DNA of 64,000 nt from Paenibacillus tyrphae (GTDB taxonomy: Bacteria > Bacillota > Bacilli > Paenibacillales > NBRC-103111). The position numbers were made by a program, and so were the translations under genes. The notes beneath the pieces are model-generated. The model was not told where the DNA came from and did not search any database. It worked only from the letters and a program-made list of their open reading frames with translations. Each line of letters opens with the position of its first letter. Position 1 is the stretch's first letter. Shown here piece after piece: positions 53,353 through 61,758 of the stretch. The stretch lies in NCBI RefSeq assembly GCF_024158745.1, contig NZ_JAMZAW010000007.1, positions 62,001-126,000 on the forward strand. The letters are read 5' to 3'.

Positions 53353-54489
53353 ATGAGCTTTGCACAGATAGTGCTTCGGAAAACAATTAGGAAAGCGTTT
53401 TCCTTAATGGTGGTCGCTCTGCTCCTATTATGCCTAGTACCGGCGATGGCGCTTGGTGCGGAAGGCGTGCAAGGGAAGACCGAACCGGCGCCGTCCGGAG
53501 GCGGGGGCAAGATCGTCGTTGGCTACTGGCACAACTTCGATAACAGGTCCTCGGTGCTCAAGCTGCGGGACGTCTCGAAGAAATACGACGTGATCAACGT
53601 CGCCTTTGCCGAGCCGGTTTCTCCGGGCAGCGGTACGATGACCTTTACGCCATTCAATGCGACGGTGGACGAATTCAAAGCGGATGTCGCGTATTTGAAG
53701 AGCCAAGGTAAAAAGGTGCTGATCTCCCTCGGCGGCGAAAACGGCACGGTTACGCTGTCCGATGCGACGAAGAAGCAGGAATTTATCAGCACGATGACGT
53801 CGATTATCCAAACGTACGACTTCGACGGGATCGATATCGACCTGGAAGGCAGCTCGGTCGCGCTGAACGGCGGCGATGCGGACTTCAAAAACCCGACCAC
53901 GCCGGGCATCGTGAACCTGATTGACGCGGTCCGTACACTCAGCGGCACGTTCGGCAGCGGCTTTGTGCTGACGATGGCTCCGGAGACGGCATACGTGCAA
54001 GGCGGGATGGTCGCTTACGGCGGTCCTTGGGGCGCCTACCTGCCGATCATCCACGCGCTGCGCGACAAGCTGACGTATATTCACGTTCAGCATTACAACA
54101 GCGGCTCGATGATGGGGCTTGACGGCCACTCTTACGCACAAGGCACAGCCGACTTCCATGTTGCCATGGCGGAGATGCTGCTGAAGGGCTTCCCTGTCAA
54201 TTACAATGCAAACAACGTATTCCCGGCGCTGCGTCCGGAGCAAGTTGCTATCGGCGTACCTGCGGTGCCGAGCGCGGGGCCAGGTGGCGGATATACGTCG
54301 GCGGCCGAGGTACAGAAGGCGATCACGTATCTCGTCAAGGGCACGTCGTTCGGCGGCAGCTACAAGCTGCAAAACCCAGCCGGCTATCCCGGCTTCAAAG
54401 GACTCATGACTTGGTCCATCAACTGGGATGCGGCGAACGGGTACAGCTTTGTCAACAGCCACCGTGCGTTCTTGGACGGCTTGAAATAA
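53353..54489 (+). CDS. Secreted GH18 chitinase
   Basis: A 378-residue exported chitinase. The signal peptide covers about 1-36 (ends ALGAEG). The GH18 barrel has the catalytic signature DFDGIDIDLEGS (general acid Glu near residue 164), preceded by LISLGGENG and followed by HVQHYNSGSM and LMTWSINWD. No separate chitin-binding module is visible; the adjacent LPMO may supply synergy. ATG 53353 has AGGAGGG 8 bases upstream; a longer frame from 53197 starts inside the LPMO gene and is not used. Confidence 0.93.
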   Translation: MSFAQIVLRKTIRKAFSLMVVALLLLCLVPAMALGAEGVQGKTEPAPSGGGGKIVVGYWHNFDNRSSVLKLRDVSKKYDVINVAFAEPVSPGSGTMTFTPFNATVDEFKADVAYLKSQGKKVLISLGGENGTVTLSDATKKQEFISTMTSIIQTYDFDGIDIDLEGSSVALNGGDADFKNPTTPGIVNLIDAVRTLSGTFGSGFVLTMAPETAYVQGGMVAYGGPWGAYLPIIHALRDKLTYIHVQHYNSGSMMGLDGHSYAQGTADFHVAMAEMLLKGFPVNYNANNVFPALRPEQVAIGVPAVPSAGPGGGYTSAAEVQKAITYLVKGTSFGGSYKLQNPAGYPGFKGLMTWSINWDAANGYSFVNSHRAFLDGLK

Positions 54490-54508
54490 CGGCATTGGTG
54501 TAACTTAA

Positions 54509-54560
54509 AAAAGCCTCCGGCTTCTATGGACTCAGTATCCATAGGCTCGCCGGAGGCTTT
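54509..54560. terminator. Terminator after the chitinase gene
   Basis: AAAGCCTCCGGC pairs with GCCGGAGGCTTT; the loop holds a second stem (CTATGGA/TATCCATAG). T-rich on the plus strand and A-rich on the other side, so possibly bidirectional. Confidence 0.85.
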
Positions 54561-54589
54561 ATTAGCGCGCTTGGTCAATGGCCGGTGGC

Positions 54590-54880
54590 ATAAGTGTCGG
54601 GGGAAGCACCGTCCAGAAACGGATTGCGCCGGCCGGTATGGTACACGTACAGCTCGTGCATCTCCCGCGTGTGTAGAACAGCTTGCGCTCGGCTTGTTGC
54701 AGTATATGATGTTATTTCTTTCCTGAATAGGACTTGTCTCCAATTACCTTCTTAATTTCCACGCTAAAGATGGCCTTCAGGAGCAGGTATTTAAACATCC
54801 GGATCAGGTCTATGGCGTTTAAACCGTTATCCATAGGTACAAAGGAAAAATCCATGAGTTCCCGCAGCTATCAATGGCCT
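54590..54880 (-). pseudogene. Internally deleted IS1182-family transposase relic
   Basis: On the minus strand from about 54870: LRELMDFSFV, PMDNGLNAIDLIRMFKYLLL, KAIF, then VIGDKSYSGK and, after a frameshift, NNIIYCNK. I recognise the start of IS1182-type transposases (..ELVDFSFV.., ..DNGRNAIDPIRMFKYLLLK..) joined directly to a late segment (..VIGDTAYS..N..YCN..), so the middle, including most DDE residues, is deleted. Bases 54881-54940 are not assigned. Confidence 0.6.
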
Positions 54881-54940
54881 CCCTAATCTCCAAAGGACTT
54901 TTTACACCTAATTTAAAATTCTACGAATACCTGCATCACC

Positions 54941-55834
54941 TTAGCTGCCGAAGGCTGCTCCGTCAGGATTTAAGATTTTATAGTATTGCTCCCACAATAG
55001 ATCAGTCTGAGATGTTTTCCCTTCCTTTTTGAGCTTTGCGATTTGATTATACAATTCCTCCAACTTCTTCAACTCGTCTTTGCTTAGAGAATTAGGAAAG
55101 CCTATCTTCTCTTCTTGAAAAGATGGGATTTCTTCGTATTTACCCAGAAGATCGTAATATTGAATGTCTAAGCTATAACTTTCATCTTGCAGCTTCCGAG
55201 CCTGATTAAAGAGAGCTTCCATTTTTGACAAGTCAGATGAACTAATCGATTTAGGCAGATGTTGTTTTTCTTCATCAAATAAGTTCACCGGTAGAGTATA
55301 AGCAGGCTCCCTTAATCCATAATAATCTTGAAAAGGGGCTGGCTCTTTTGATCCATAATCGAAAGCAGGCTCTTTTGATGCATAAGGATGTAAGATTTTA
55401 TAGCATTGCTCCCACAATGGATCAGTCTGAGATGTTTTCCCTTCCTTTCTGAGCTTGGAGATTTGATTGTACAATTCCTCCAACTTCTTCAACTCATCAT
55501 GGCTTAGTGAACTGGGCAAGCGTTTCTTTACTTCCTGAAAAGACGGGATGTCTTTATATTTACCAAGAAGGTCGTTATATTGAATGTCTAAGCTGTAAAT
55601 TTCATCTTGCAGCTTCTGAGACTGATTATAGAGAGCCTCCATTTTTGTCAAGTCAGATGAACTAACGGATTTAGGCAGATTTTGTTTTACTTCATCAAAT
55701 GGGTTTACCGGGAGAGTACCGGCAGGCTCTATTGATGCAGATGGATTAGAACTAGGTGCACTAAAAACAGGGATAGCTAGCATTGAAGCTGACAGGCTAA
55801 GTACAATCGAAGCAGTAATTAATTTTTTTTTCAT
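54941..55834 (-). CDS. Secreted fourfold-repeat protein, copy A (297 aa)
   Basis: An exported protein with a signal peptide (about 1-25, ends PVFSA). The mature part consists of two halves of about 115 residues, each starting LPVN-(P/L)-FDE and ending WEQ-x-YKIL. Within each half a motif of about 55 residues recurs twice: F-x-E-x-K-x-x-LP-x-S-(V/L/I)-S-x-x-(D/E)-L-x-K-(M/L)-E-x-L-(Y/F)-NQ-x-x-KL. So there are four copies, mainly helical, highly charged and without cysteines. AGGAGG precedes the ATG. It is the second gene of a two-gene unit after a propeptide-like protein. The last residues (DGAAFGS) and the DNA around the stop match the end of the I9 gene, unlike copy B (EILYKE). Function unknown; I recognise no family. 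Confidence 0.75.
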   Translation of the reverse strand: MKKKLITASIVLSLSASMLAIPVFSAPSSNPSASIEPAGTLPVNPFDEVKQNLPKSVSSSDLTKMEALYNQSQKLQDEIYSLDIQYNDLLGKYKDIPSFQEVKKRLPSSLSHDELKKLEELYNQISKLRKEGKTSQTDPLWEQCYKILHPYASKEPAFDYGSKEPAPFQDYYGLREPAYTLPVNLFDEEKQHLPKSISSSDLSKMEALFNQARKLQDESYSLDIQYYDLLGKYEEIPSFQEEKIGFPNSLSKDELKKLEELYNQIAKLKKEGKTSQTDLLWEQYYKILNPDGAAFGS

Positions 55835-56425
55835 AGGTTGTTCCTCCTATTTTTGGTTTTGGTAACTACGTATCGTTATTGAACTATGTTAGTCAGAATT
55901 TAAAATAGCCCTTGCCCCGCATCCTGCCTTAGCTGCCGAAGACCACTTCATCAGACTCTATATAAGAAACAAGGTCAAGATCCTTCAAAACAAGAATTTG
56001 CTCTTTCGTTAATTCTGCAGCAAATCCTTCCATTCCAATTTCATCGTACTTAGATGTTGTTTCAAACTTACCAATTTTCTTTTCTAATTCCTCATACACG
56101 TTATCATCAGTAGAATCTTCGAGTAAAACGATGCAAGGGATTTTGCCCGATGCCCCCTTAACTTTTTCGAGAAATTCTTTCGAAATTTTTTCAACAGGCA
56201 TAATACTCACTTCGTCTTTGATTGGTAGAGTGCGATATTGATCTTCCTTAGGAACTACTGGTTGAATCCGCACTTCATCTTTAAGAGCAACTGGCTGAAC
56301 TCTTACTGGTTCATTTGCTGAAGCGATCGTATTGCCTGTTGCTACGAATAAAACCGAACCAACTAGCGCCATGCACAATAATCCCTTTGCCATTACTTTT
56401 TTCATTTAAAGTCCTCCCTTATTTT
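54970..56425. repeat. Tandem duplication, copy A
   Basis: This unit (I9 gene plus repeat-protein gene) recurs at about 56703-58191 with an offset of 1733 bases. The repeat-protein genes are practically identical over about 55020-55840; the I9 genes differ by scattered substitutions and a 33-base indel, making the offset 1766 at their upstream end. Confidence 0.9.
55929..56405 (-). CDS. Secreted stand-alone peptidase propeptide (inhibitor I9-like), copy A
   Basis: A 158-residue exported protein. The signal peptide is about 1-30 (ends IASA). A segment of imperfect 11-residue repeats follows (VRVQPVALKDE, VRIQPVVPKED, YRTLPIKDEV). The C-terminal 75 residues (IPCIVLLEDSTDDNVYEELEKKIG ... GFAAELTKEQILVLKDLDLV, SYIESDEVVFGS) match the subtilisin propeptide/inhibitor I9 fold. 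There is no protease domain. Such proteins can inhibit or help fold subtilisins in trans. GGGAGGAC precedes the ATG. It is first in the unit, 94 bases before the repeat-protein gene. Confidence 0.8.
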   Translation of the reverse strand: MKKVMAKGLLCMALVGSVLFVATGNTIASANEPVRVQPVALKDEVRIQPVVPKEDQYRTLPIKDEVSIMPVEKISKEFLEKVKGASGKIPCIVLLEDSTDDNVYEELEKKIGKFETTSKYDEIGMEGFAAELTKEQILVLKDLDLVSYIESDEVVFGS

Positions 56426-56571
56426 AAATCCATGGATTTGCTCCAAAAGAATATTGTAAGAAAATCTAACTCGTATAATCAAAACCTAAGTGCAAGGCTT
56501 GTCGCGGAATGCCTACCTCGTGAAAAGGTGATCCAAGTAAGATTGCCTTCTACTTATATCTTCACCCTCCT

Positions 56572-56614
56572 TAGAACCAAATTAATAAGTCCATTGAACT
56601 TATTAATTTGGTTC
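56572..56614. promoter_or_regulatory. 18-base perfect inverted repeat followed by a distal Shine-Dalgarno
   Basis: Arms of 18 bases (AGAACCAAATTAATAAGT and its complement) around a 7-base loop. On the minus strand AAGGAGGGTG follows immediately (56571-56562), about 155 bases before the I9 copy A start, which has its own ribosome site. With no T run it does not look like a terminator. Confidence 0.55.
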
Positions 56615-56691
56615 TTAATATCTCCCCTAGCCCATCGATGAAGGCTTCAGATGTTTGTGGAATCGTAAGCCTCTTTTAAAACGTAACAAAA

Positions 56692-57567
56692 TTATTCTTT
56701 ATATAAGATTTCATAATATTGTTCCCACAGTGGATCGGTCTGGGATGATTTCCCTTCCTTTTTGAGCTTTGCGATTTGATTATATAACTCCTCCAACTTC
56801 TTCAACTCGTCTTTGCTTAGAGAATTAGGAAAGCCTATCTTCTCTTCTTGAAAAGATGGGATTTCTTCGTATTTACCCAGAAGATCGTAATATTGAATGT
56901 CTAAGCTATAACTTTCATCTTGCAGCTTCCGAGCCTGATTAAAGAGAGCTTCCATTTTTGACAAGTCAGATGAACTAATCGATTTAGGCAGATGTTGTTT
57001 TTCTTCATCAAATAAGTTCACCGGTAGAGTATAAGCAGGCTCCCTTAATCCATAATAATCTTGAAAAGGGGCTGGCTCTTTTGATCCATAATCGAAAGCA
57101 GGCTCTTTTGATGCATAAGGATGTAAGATTTTATAGCATTGCTCCCACAATGGATCAGTCTGAGATGTTTTCCCTTCCTTTCTGAGCTTGGAGATTTGAT
57201 TGTACAATTCCTCCAACTTCTTCAACTCATCATGGCTTAGTGAACTGGGCAAGCGTTTCTTTACTTCCTGAAAAGACGGGATGTCTTTATATTTACCAAG
57301 AAGGTCGTTATATTGAATGTCTAAGCTGTAAATTTCATCTTGCAGCTTCTGAGACTGATTATAGAGAGCCTCCATTTTTGTCAAGTCAGATGAACTAACG
57401 GATTTAGGCAGATTTTGTTTTACTTCATCAAATGGGTTTACCGGGAGAGTACCGGCAGGCTCTATTGATGCAGATGGATTAGAACTAGGTGCACTAAAAA
57501 CAGGGATAGCTAGCATTGAAGCTGACAGGCTAAGTACAATCGAAGCAGTAATTAATTTTTTTTTCAT
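56692..57567 (-). CDS. Secreted fourfold-repeat protein, copy B (291 aa)
   Basis: Identical to copy A (54941-55834) through about residue 271 and different at the end: copy B finishes SSQTDPLWEQYYEILYKE, where copy A has TSQTDLLWEQYYKILNPDGAAFGS. It has the same signal peptide, ribosome site and four internal repeats. Identity far greater than in the neighbouring I9 genes suggests recent gene conversion. It lies 94 bases after I9 copy B. Function unknown. Confidence 0.75.
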   Translation of the reverse strand: MKKKLITASIVLSLSASMLAIPVFSAPSSNPSASIEPAGTLPVNPFDEVKQNLPKSVSSSDLTKMEALYNQSQKLQDEIYSLDIQYNDLLGKYKDIPSFQEVKKRLPSSLSHDELKKLEELYNQISKLRKEGKTSQTDPLWEQCYKILHPYASKEPAFDYGSKEPAPFQDYYGLREPAYTLPVNLFDEEKQHLPKSISSSDLSKMEALFNQARKLQDESYSLDIQYYDLLGKYEEIPSFQEEKIGFPNSLSKDELKKLEELYNQIAKLKKEGKSSQTDPLWEQYYEILYKE

Positions 57568-58191
57568 AGGTTGTTCCTCCTATTTTTGGTTTTGGTAACT
57601 ACGTATCGTTATTGAACTATGTTAGTCAGAATTTAAAATAGCCCTTGCCCCGCATCCTGCCTTAGCTGCCGAAGACCACTTCATCAGACTCTATATAAGA
57701 AACAAGGTCAAGATCCTTCAAAACAAGAATTTGCTCTTTCGTTAATTCTGCAGCAAATCCTTCCATTCCAATTTCATCGTACTTAGATGTTGTTTCAAAC
57801 TTACCAATTTTCTTTTCTAATTCCTCATACACGTTATCATTAGTAGAATCTTGGAGTAAAACGATGCAAGGGATTTTGCCCGATGCCCCCTTAACTTTTT
57901 CAAGAAATTCTTTCGAAATTTTTTCAACAGGCATAATGCTTATTTCGTCTTCGATTGGCAAAATGTGGTATTGGTCTTCATCTTTGATTGGTAGGGCACG
58001 ATATTGATCCTCCTTAGAAACTACCGGTTGAATCCGCACTTCGTCTTTAGGAGCTACTGGTAGAATTTTCACTGGTTCATTTGCTGAAGCGATCGTATTA
58101 CCTGTTGCTACGAATAAAACCGAACCAACCAGCGCCATGCACAATAATCCTTTTGCCATTTCTTTTTTCATTTAAAATTCCTCCTTTGTTT
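56703..58191. repeat. Tandem duplication, copy B
   Basis: Second copy of the two-gene unit described at 54970-56425. The intergenic sequence between the two genes (about 57568-57661) is identical to 55835-55928. Confidence 0.9.
57662..58171 (-). CDS. Secreted stand-alone peptidase propeptide (inhibitor I9-like), copy B
   Basis: A 169-residue paralogue of copy A. The signal peptide and the I9 domain are nearly unchanged (LLQDSTNDNVYEELEKKIG against LLEDSTDDNVYEELEKKIG). The N-terminal linker has one extra 11-residue repeat (DQYHILPIEDE) and several substitutions. AAAGGAGG precedes the ATG at 58171; another Shine-Dalgarno-like GAGGAGGTG is at 58223-58215. Confidence 0.8.
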   Translation of the reverse strand: MKKEMAKGLLCMALVGSVLFVATGNTIASANEPVKILPVAPKDEVRIQPVVSKEDQYRALPIKDEDQYHILPIEDEISIMPVEKISKEFLEKVKGASGKIPCIVLLQDSTNDNVYEELEKKIGKFETTSKYDEIGMEGFAAELTKEQILVLKDLDLVSYIESDEVVFGS

Positions 58192-58214
58192 TCACTTATT
58201 ATTTTCCCTTATTT

Positions 58215-58223
58215 CACCTCCTC
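58215..58223 (-). promoter_or_regulatory. Extra distal Shine-Dalgarno upstream of I9 copy B
   Basis: GAGGAGGTG on the minus strand, 44 bases before the start codon and separate from the true ribosome site (AAAGGAGG). GTG-AAA-TAA overlaps it, so it leads to no protein. It is similar in kind to the elements at 52275 and 56571. Confidence 0.4.
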
Positions 58224-58278
58224 AAACGGTTCGTTTCAAAAAAAGGTTGCAATAAAATTAACTCCCCAAAGAAAATTT

Positions 58279-58492
58279 TTAATAAGTTGCCGTAATTGCA
58301 GTGAAGAAGGTGATCCGATGATCGCTATGGAGCAAGGGGCCCGGCTGTTGAGTCAGTGTGTCTAGGACAAATGCTGTATTTTGCTTGTCTGCTCCACAAT
58401 CTCCCTGTTAAACAAGTCTAAAATACTCGACAGGTACAACGTTTTTCCGCCAAACGTCAAATACGTAATATCGGTGACCAAGACGCCATGTT
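58279..58492 (-). pseudogene. Relic of an IS3-family transposase (OrfB)
   Basis: Minus strand: GVLVTDITYLTFGGKTLYLS, SILDLFNREIV, then, after a frameshift, AFVLDTLTQQPGPLLHSDH and stop. These match the first two DDE aspartate regions (VTDITY, HSDQG) of IS3/IS150-type integrases. The rest of the gene is missing or unrecognisable. Confidence 0.7.
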
Positions 58493-59006
58493 ATTATATG
58501 GTGGCATTTCCCAGTAGTTCGTTCAGTCTCAGCAGCACTTTGGAGTCGACGAAGATATTTGCCGATGAACCTGACTATACAATTCTGTCTGTGATAAAGT
58601 CACTGTGTTTTTTTGCGGGTTAGCTTATTGTATAAGTAATGAGAATTGATAAAAAAGAAAATGAAATATTCATTGTCACTTTTTGATCATTCTTAATAAA
58701 GAGCTATTCTCCGCTGCTGATCTGAGTTTTATCAACAAGAGAGGAAATATTTCTAATGAAAAAAACTATATTTCTGCCGCATTATTGCTATGTATGTCCA
58801 TTTCAATGGGCGGATTCTGCCAATCTCATCCCAATGGCTTTCATCTTCACTTCCATCGGGTAACTGCTGGTTGTCAAAGCAAAACACCTCCAAGGTTGAA
58901 TCCATATCTTATGACATGGTCGCATTCTCTTGAAGGTGTTTTATTTTGTCTCACGTCTGGAGGGAAGTCACCAACGATTCTGCCTTGGAAGAAGGCTTAT
59001 TATTGC
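58493..59006. other. Gap with insertion-sequence debris
   Basis: No supported gene. A plus-strand frame at 58683-59021 lacks a ribosome site and family. A 14-base imperfect inverted repeat (AAAACACCTCCAAG near 58880, CTTGAAGGTGTTTT near 58932-58945) is present and may be a hairpin or an element end. Confidence 0.35.
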
Positions 59007-60209
59007 TTAATTCGGATATAAGCGAATTTGCGGAACAATCTGCTTCGGCTGCGAAGCGCTCGACCAATACAGTTTGGCTATGGCGTCTTCTGTATTGTCA
59101 TAAAACTCCAGCTTGATATCGTACTTCTGACCGGCCGTCAGATGGATATTCCCTGACCATTCCGTTTCCGGCTGGTCAATCCACTTATTGATAACAAGCT
59201 GATTATTGACCCACAATCTCACTCCGTCATCGGAACTCGTATAAAATGTGTAGGTTCCCGTATACTCTGGCTTCACTTTACCGGTCCACCGGACTGAAAA
59301 TGTATCCGCCCCCATGGATGACATCGGGGCTCCACGGCCCCAATCGAAGTTGATAGTTGCATCAGTGCGTGTTGCTTTTAATGTAGTGAAGTTCATATCG
59401 TCGTAGTATTGTGCTGTTAGCCCTGTTCCATCGTCTTTAGGAAGCTGATCGGCTGGCGTAAATTTAATCCAGTCATATGCAGCCCGGATCGGAGTGCCCG
59501 GATAAGTGAACTTTCCTGTCCAAGGTTCAGTCGATCCTGTACCCGACCACAGATTAACCATAATAAGCCCCGGATTCGTCGGCAGCGCTCCCCGTGTACC
59601 CGTTTCGGTATGCACCAACTTATCGTCCACAAACCATTTGATATAGGTCGGGGACCATTCAAATGCGTAATTGTGGAAATCTTCAGCTGCGTCGAAGCCA
59701 AGATTGATAATCGTGCTATGATCGCCCGCACCTTTGGTAAAGTAGTTGGTCTCCAGTCTCGTCGTATTCTTGCCGAGAATTTCGATATCAATTTCATCGC
59801 TCTTTTCGCCTACATTTTCGTAAGTAAACAATGAAGTGACCAAGCCTTCCCCCTTAGCCGCTTTAAAACGCGCTTCTACTCGTCCATAGCCATACTTCGC
59901 CTTAGTCGCATACTCGCCGGAAGCAAAGTTTTTTCCTGAGCAGCTTGAAGGACAATTATTATCCAAACGCAGCGCCATGATGCCGTTATTGAATTCCAGA
60001 TTGGATGCTTTCCATCCGACGCCAAAACCCGGACCATTCGCCCAGTTGTCGGAAGCGTAAAACATATTGCTGTTCATTGCATTTAATGGTTCATAAAATG
60101 CAGTATCTGCAGCCAAAGTCTGTTTCGGTAACGTCAGAACGATAAGCAGCGTACAAAAAAACGCTAACAATAACTTCATTCCTTTTTTGTTTGCATCAAG
60201 CACCTTCAT
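59007..60209 (-). CDS. Secreted GH16 beta-glucanase with PA14 domain
   Basis: A 400-residue exported endo-beta-1,3-1,4-glucanase/licheninase-type enzyme. The signal peptide spans about 1-34 (ends LAAD). The GH16 domain (about 35-255) has the catalytic set E139-I-D141-I-E143 in KSDEIDIEILG and the substrate-cleft segment HNYAFEWSPTYIKWFVDD. A PA14 domain (about 265-398) follows (LTAQYYDDMNF, TGTYTFYTSSDDGVRLWVNNQ) and probably binds glycans. ATG 60209 follows AAAAGGAG by 11 bases. The gene closes the minus-strand glucan utilisation locus. Confidence 0.92.
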   Translation of the reverse strand: MKVLDANKKGMKLLLAFFCTLLIVLTLPKQTLAADTAFYEPLNAMNSNMFYASDNWANGPGFGVGWKASNLEFNNGIMALRLDNNCPSSCSGKNFASGEYATKAKYGYGRVEARFKAAKGEGLVTSLFTYENVGEKSDEIDIEILGKNTTRLETNYFTKGAGDHSTIINLGFDAAEDFHNYAFEWSPTYIKWFVDDKLVHTETGTRGALPTNPGLIMVNLWSGTGSTEPWTGKFTYPGTPIRAAYDWIKFTPADQLPKDDGTGLTAQYYDDMNFTTLKATRTDATINFDWGRGAPMSSMGADTFSVRWTGKVKPEYTGTYTFYTSSDDGVRLWVNNQLVINKWIDQPETEWSGNIHLTAGQKYDIKLEFYDNTEDAIAKLYWSSASQPKQIVPQIRLYPN

Positions 60210-60229
60210 CTCGTATACAACTCCTTTTT

Positions 60230-60456
60230 TTAAAGTATTCTCACCAAAATACTCAGGTAAAGCTTGTTGATGCATCCATTCGCGTCATTTGCGTCAATAA
60301 CGGGAAGATGATGCGCCAGTACCGGGAATTTCACCTCCTTATCTCCGGTAATGACCGCCTTTAACGTCAACTGCTCGTATATGTCTTCCGCATGTAGAAG
60401 TCCCTTGTTAGAAGACGTTACAGCGGTTACCGGCTGAGAAATCGGCCCTTGGCAAG
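60230..60456 (-). pseudogene. Relic of a second GH4 glycosidase (C-terminal end)
   Basis: Directly after the stop of the GH4 gene the minus strand reads VTCQGPISQPVTAVTSSNKG, LLHAEDIYEQLTLKAVITGD and KEVKFPVLAHHLPVID. This aligns with the C-terminus of the GH4 protein (QGPVPIPTTKVPPAVKG, LIHAVKTYEQLAIEAAVTGD, KGVALQALAHHPLV). About 75 codons survive, with no start. So a diverged paralogue once followed and all but its tail was deleted. Confidence 0.7.
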
Positions 60457-61758
60457 TTACTTGAAAAATAAGGGCAAGTACTTTCTGTTCTGCTTCAGCA
60501 TCTCTTCGAGCAAGCGCTCGGCCACATTCGCAGATCGGACAAGAGGATGGTGTGCAAGTGCTTGCAGCGCGACCCCCTTGTCTCCAGTTACCGCTGCTTC
60601 AATCGCCAGCTGTTCGTAAGTCTTGACCGCGTGTATCAGTCCTTTGACAGCAGGTGGCACCTTTGTTGTCGGGATAGGGACGGGACCTTGCTTTGTCACG
60701 GTACAATTCACTTCTATACAAGCGTCATCCGGTAAAAAGTCGAGTATTCCTTGATTCGGTACGTTCAACGTCTGAATATCCTGCGAATCGTTATATAACG
60801 AATTCATCAAATTGACAGCCGCCTCCGAATAATAGGCCCCGCCCCGCAGCTCAAGCTGTCTTGGCTTTTCCGCCAAATTGGGATCACGATACAGCTCGAA
60901 TAACTCGTCTTCGACACGTTTGACAACTTCTGCCCTCGTCCCTTCGGTTCGCTGCGCTTCAAGCTGACTTTCTATCATTTCTTTTTGCAAATAAAAGTAT
61001 TTCAAATAATAGGAGGGAATTGCTCCAAGAGAGCGAACTAACGATGCATTCCAATCCAGTTGAGGCACATTGCGTGCTGAATATGTACCGCCGCCATTTA
61101 ACAGCTCCTCCAGCTTTGATTCGCCATCGATTGAAATTTGCGTTATCCAATGCAGATGATTCAAGCCAACAAACTCGCAATATATCCGCTCCGGCGCCAC
61201 TTCATACAGCCCGCTGAGCCATTTGTATGCGGCAATCGGCGAGTTGCACAATCCAATCGACTTGATTCGCGAATACTTTAGAATCGCTTCGGTGACCATC
61301 CCAGCCGGATTAGTGAAATTGAGCAGCCAGGCATCTGGACATAAACGTTCCATAGCCTCGCAAATATCGAGCAAAACCGGAATCGTTCGAAACGCCTTTA
61401 ACATCCCTCCGGGGCCGGTCGTTTCCTGACCGATCACTCCGTATTTAAGCGGAATCGTTTCATCCCAGGTACGTGCTTCCAGCAATCCGACCCGCATCTG
61501 CGTGGTCACATAACCCGCCCCGTCTAATGCTTCTTGACGATCCAGCGTCAATTTAACTGTGATCGGTAATCCCGAACTCGCAATCATTCGCTTCGCCAAA
61601 TTTCCGACGATATTGAGCTTCCACTCTCCTTCGGGTATATCGAGAAGAATGATTTCCTCAACGGGGAATCGTTCGAAATTACGAATGATGCCATCAACTA
61701 GCTCAGGAGTATAGGACGAACCTCCTCCGATAACCGCCAACTTCAAGTGTTTGCTCAT
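60457..61758 (-). CDS. GH4 family 6-phospho-beta-glucosidase
   Basis: A 433-residue NAD- and metal-dependent glycosidase. It has the NAD loop VIGGGSSYTPELVDGIIRN, the GLCNSPIAAYKW cysteine segment and NHLHW, which supply metal ligands. GH4 enzymes of this subtype hydrolyse 6-phosphorylated beta-glucosides by an oxidation-elimination mechanism in the cytoplasm. Start ATG overlaps the kinase stop by 4 bases (ATGA). Since a solute-binding protein rather than a PTS is encoded nearby, the kinase upstream may phosphorylate the imported sugar first; this is inference. Confidence 0.88.
   Translation of the reverse strand: MSKHLKLAVIGGGSSYTPELVDGIIRNFERFPVEEIILLDIPEGEWKLNIVGNLAKRMIASSGLPITVKLTLDRQEALDGAGYVTTQMRVGLLEARTWDETIPLKYGVIGQETTGPGGMLKAFRTIPVLLDICEAMERLCPDAWLLNFTNPAGMVTEAILKYSRIKSIGLCNSPIAAYKWLSGLYEVAPERIYCEFVGLNHLHWITQISIDGESKLEELLNGGGTYSARNVPQLDWNASLVRSLGAIPSYYLKYFYLQKEMIESQLEAQRTEGTRAEVVKRVEDELFELYRDPNLAEKPRQLELRGGAYYSEAAVNLMNSLYNDSQDIQTLNVPNQGILDFLPDDACIEVNCTVTKQGPVPIPTTKVPPAVKGLIHAVKTYEQLAIEAAVTGDKGVALQALAHHPLVRSANVAERLLEEMLKQNRKYLPLFFK

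Noticed and set aside
58683-59021. 112-codon plus-strand frame
   Set aside because: No ribosome site, no domain, lies in insertion-sequence debris and overlaps the end of the GH16 gene.
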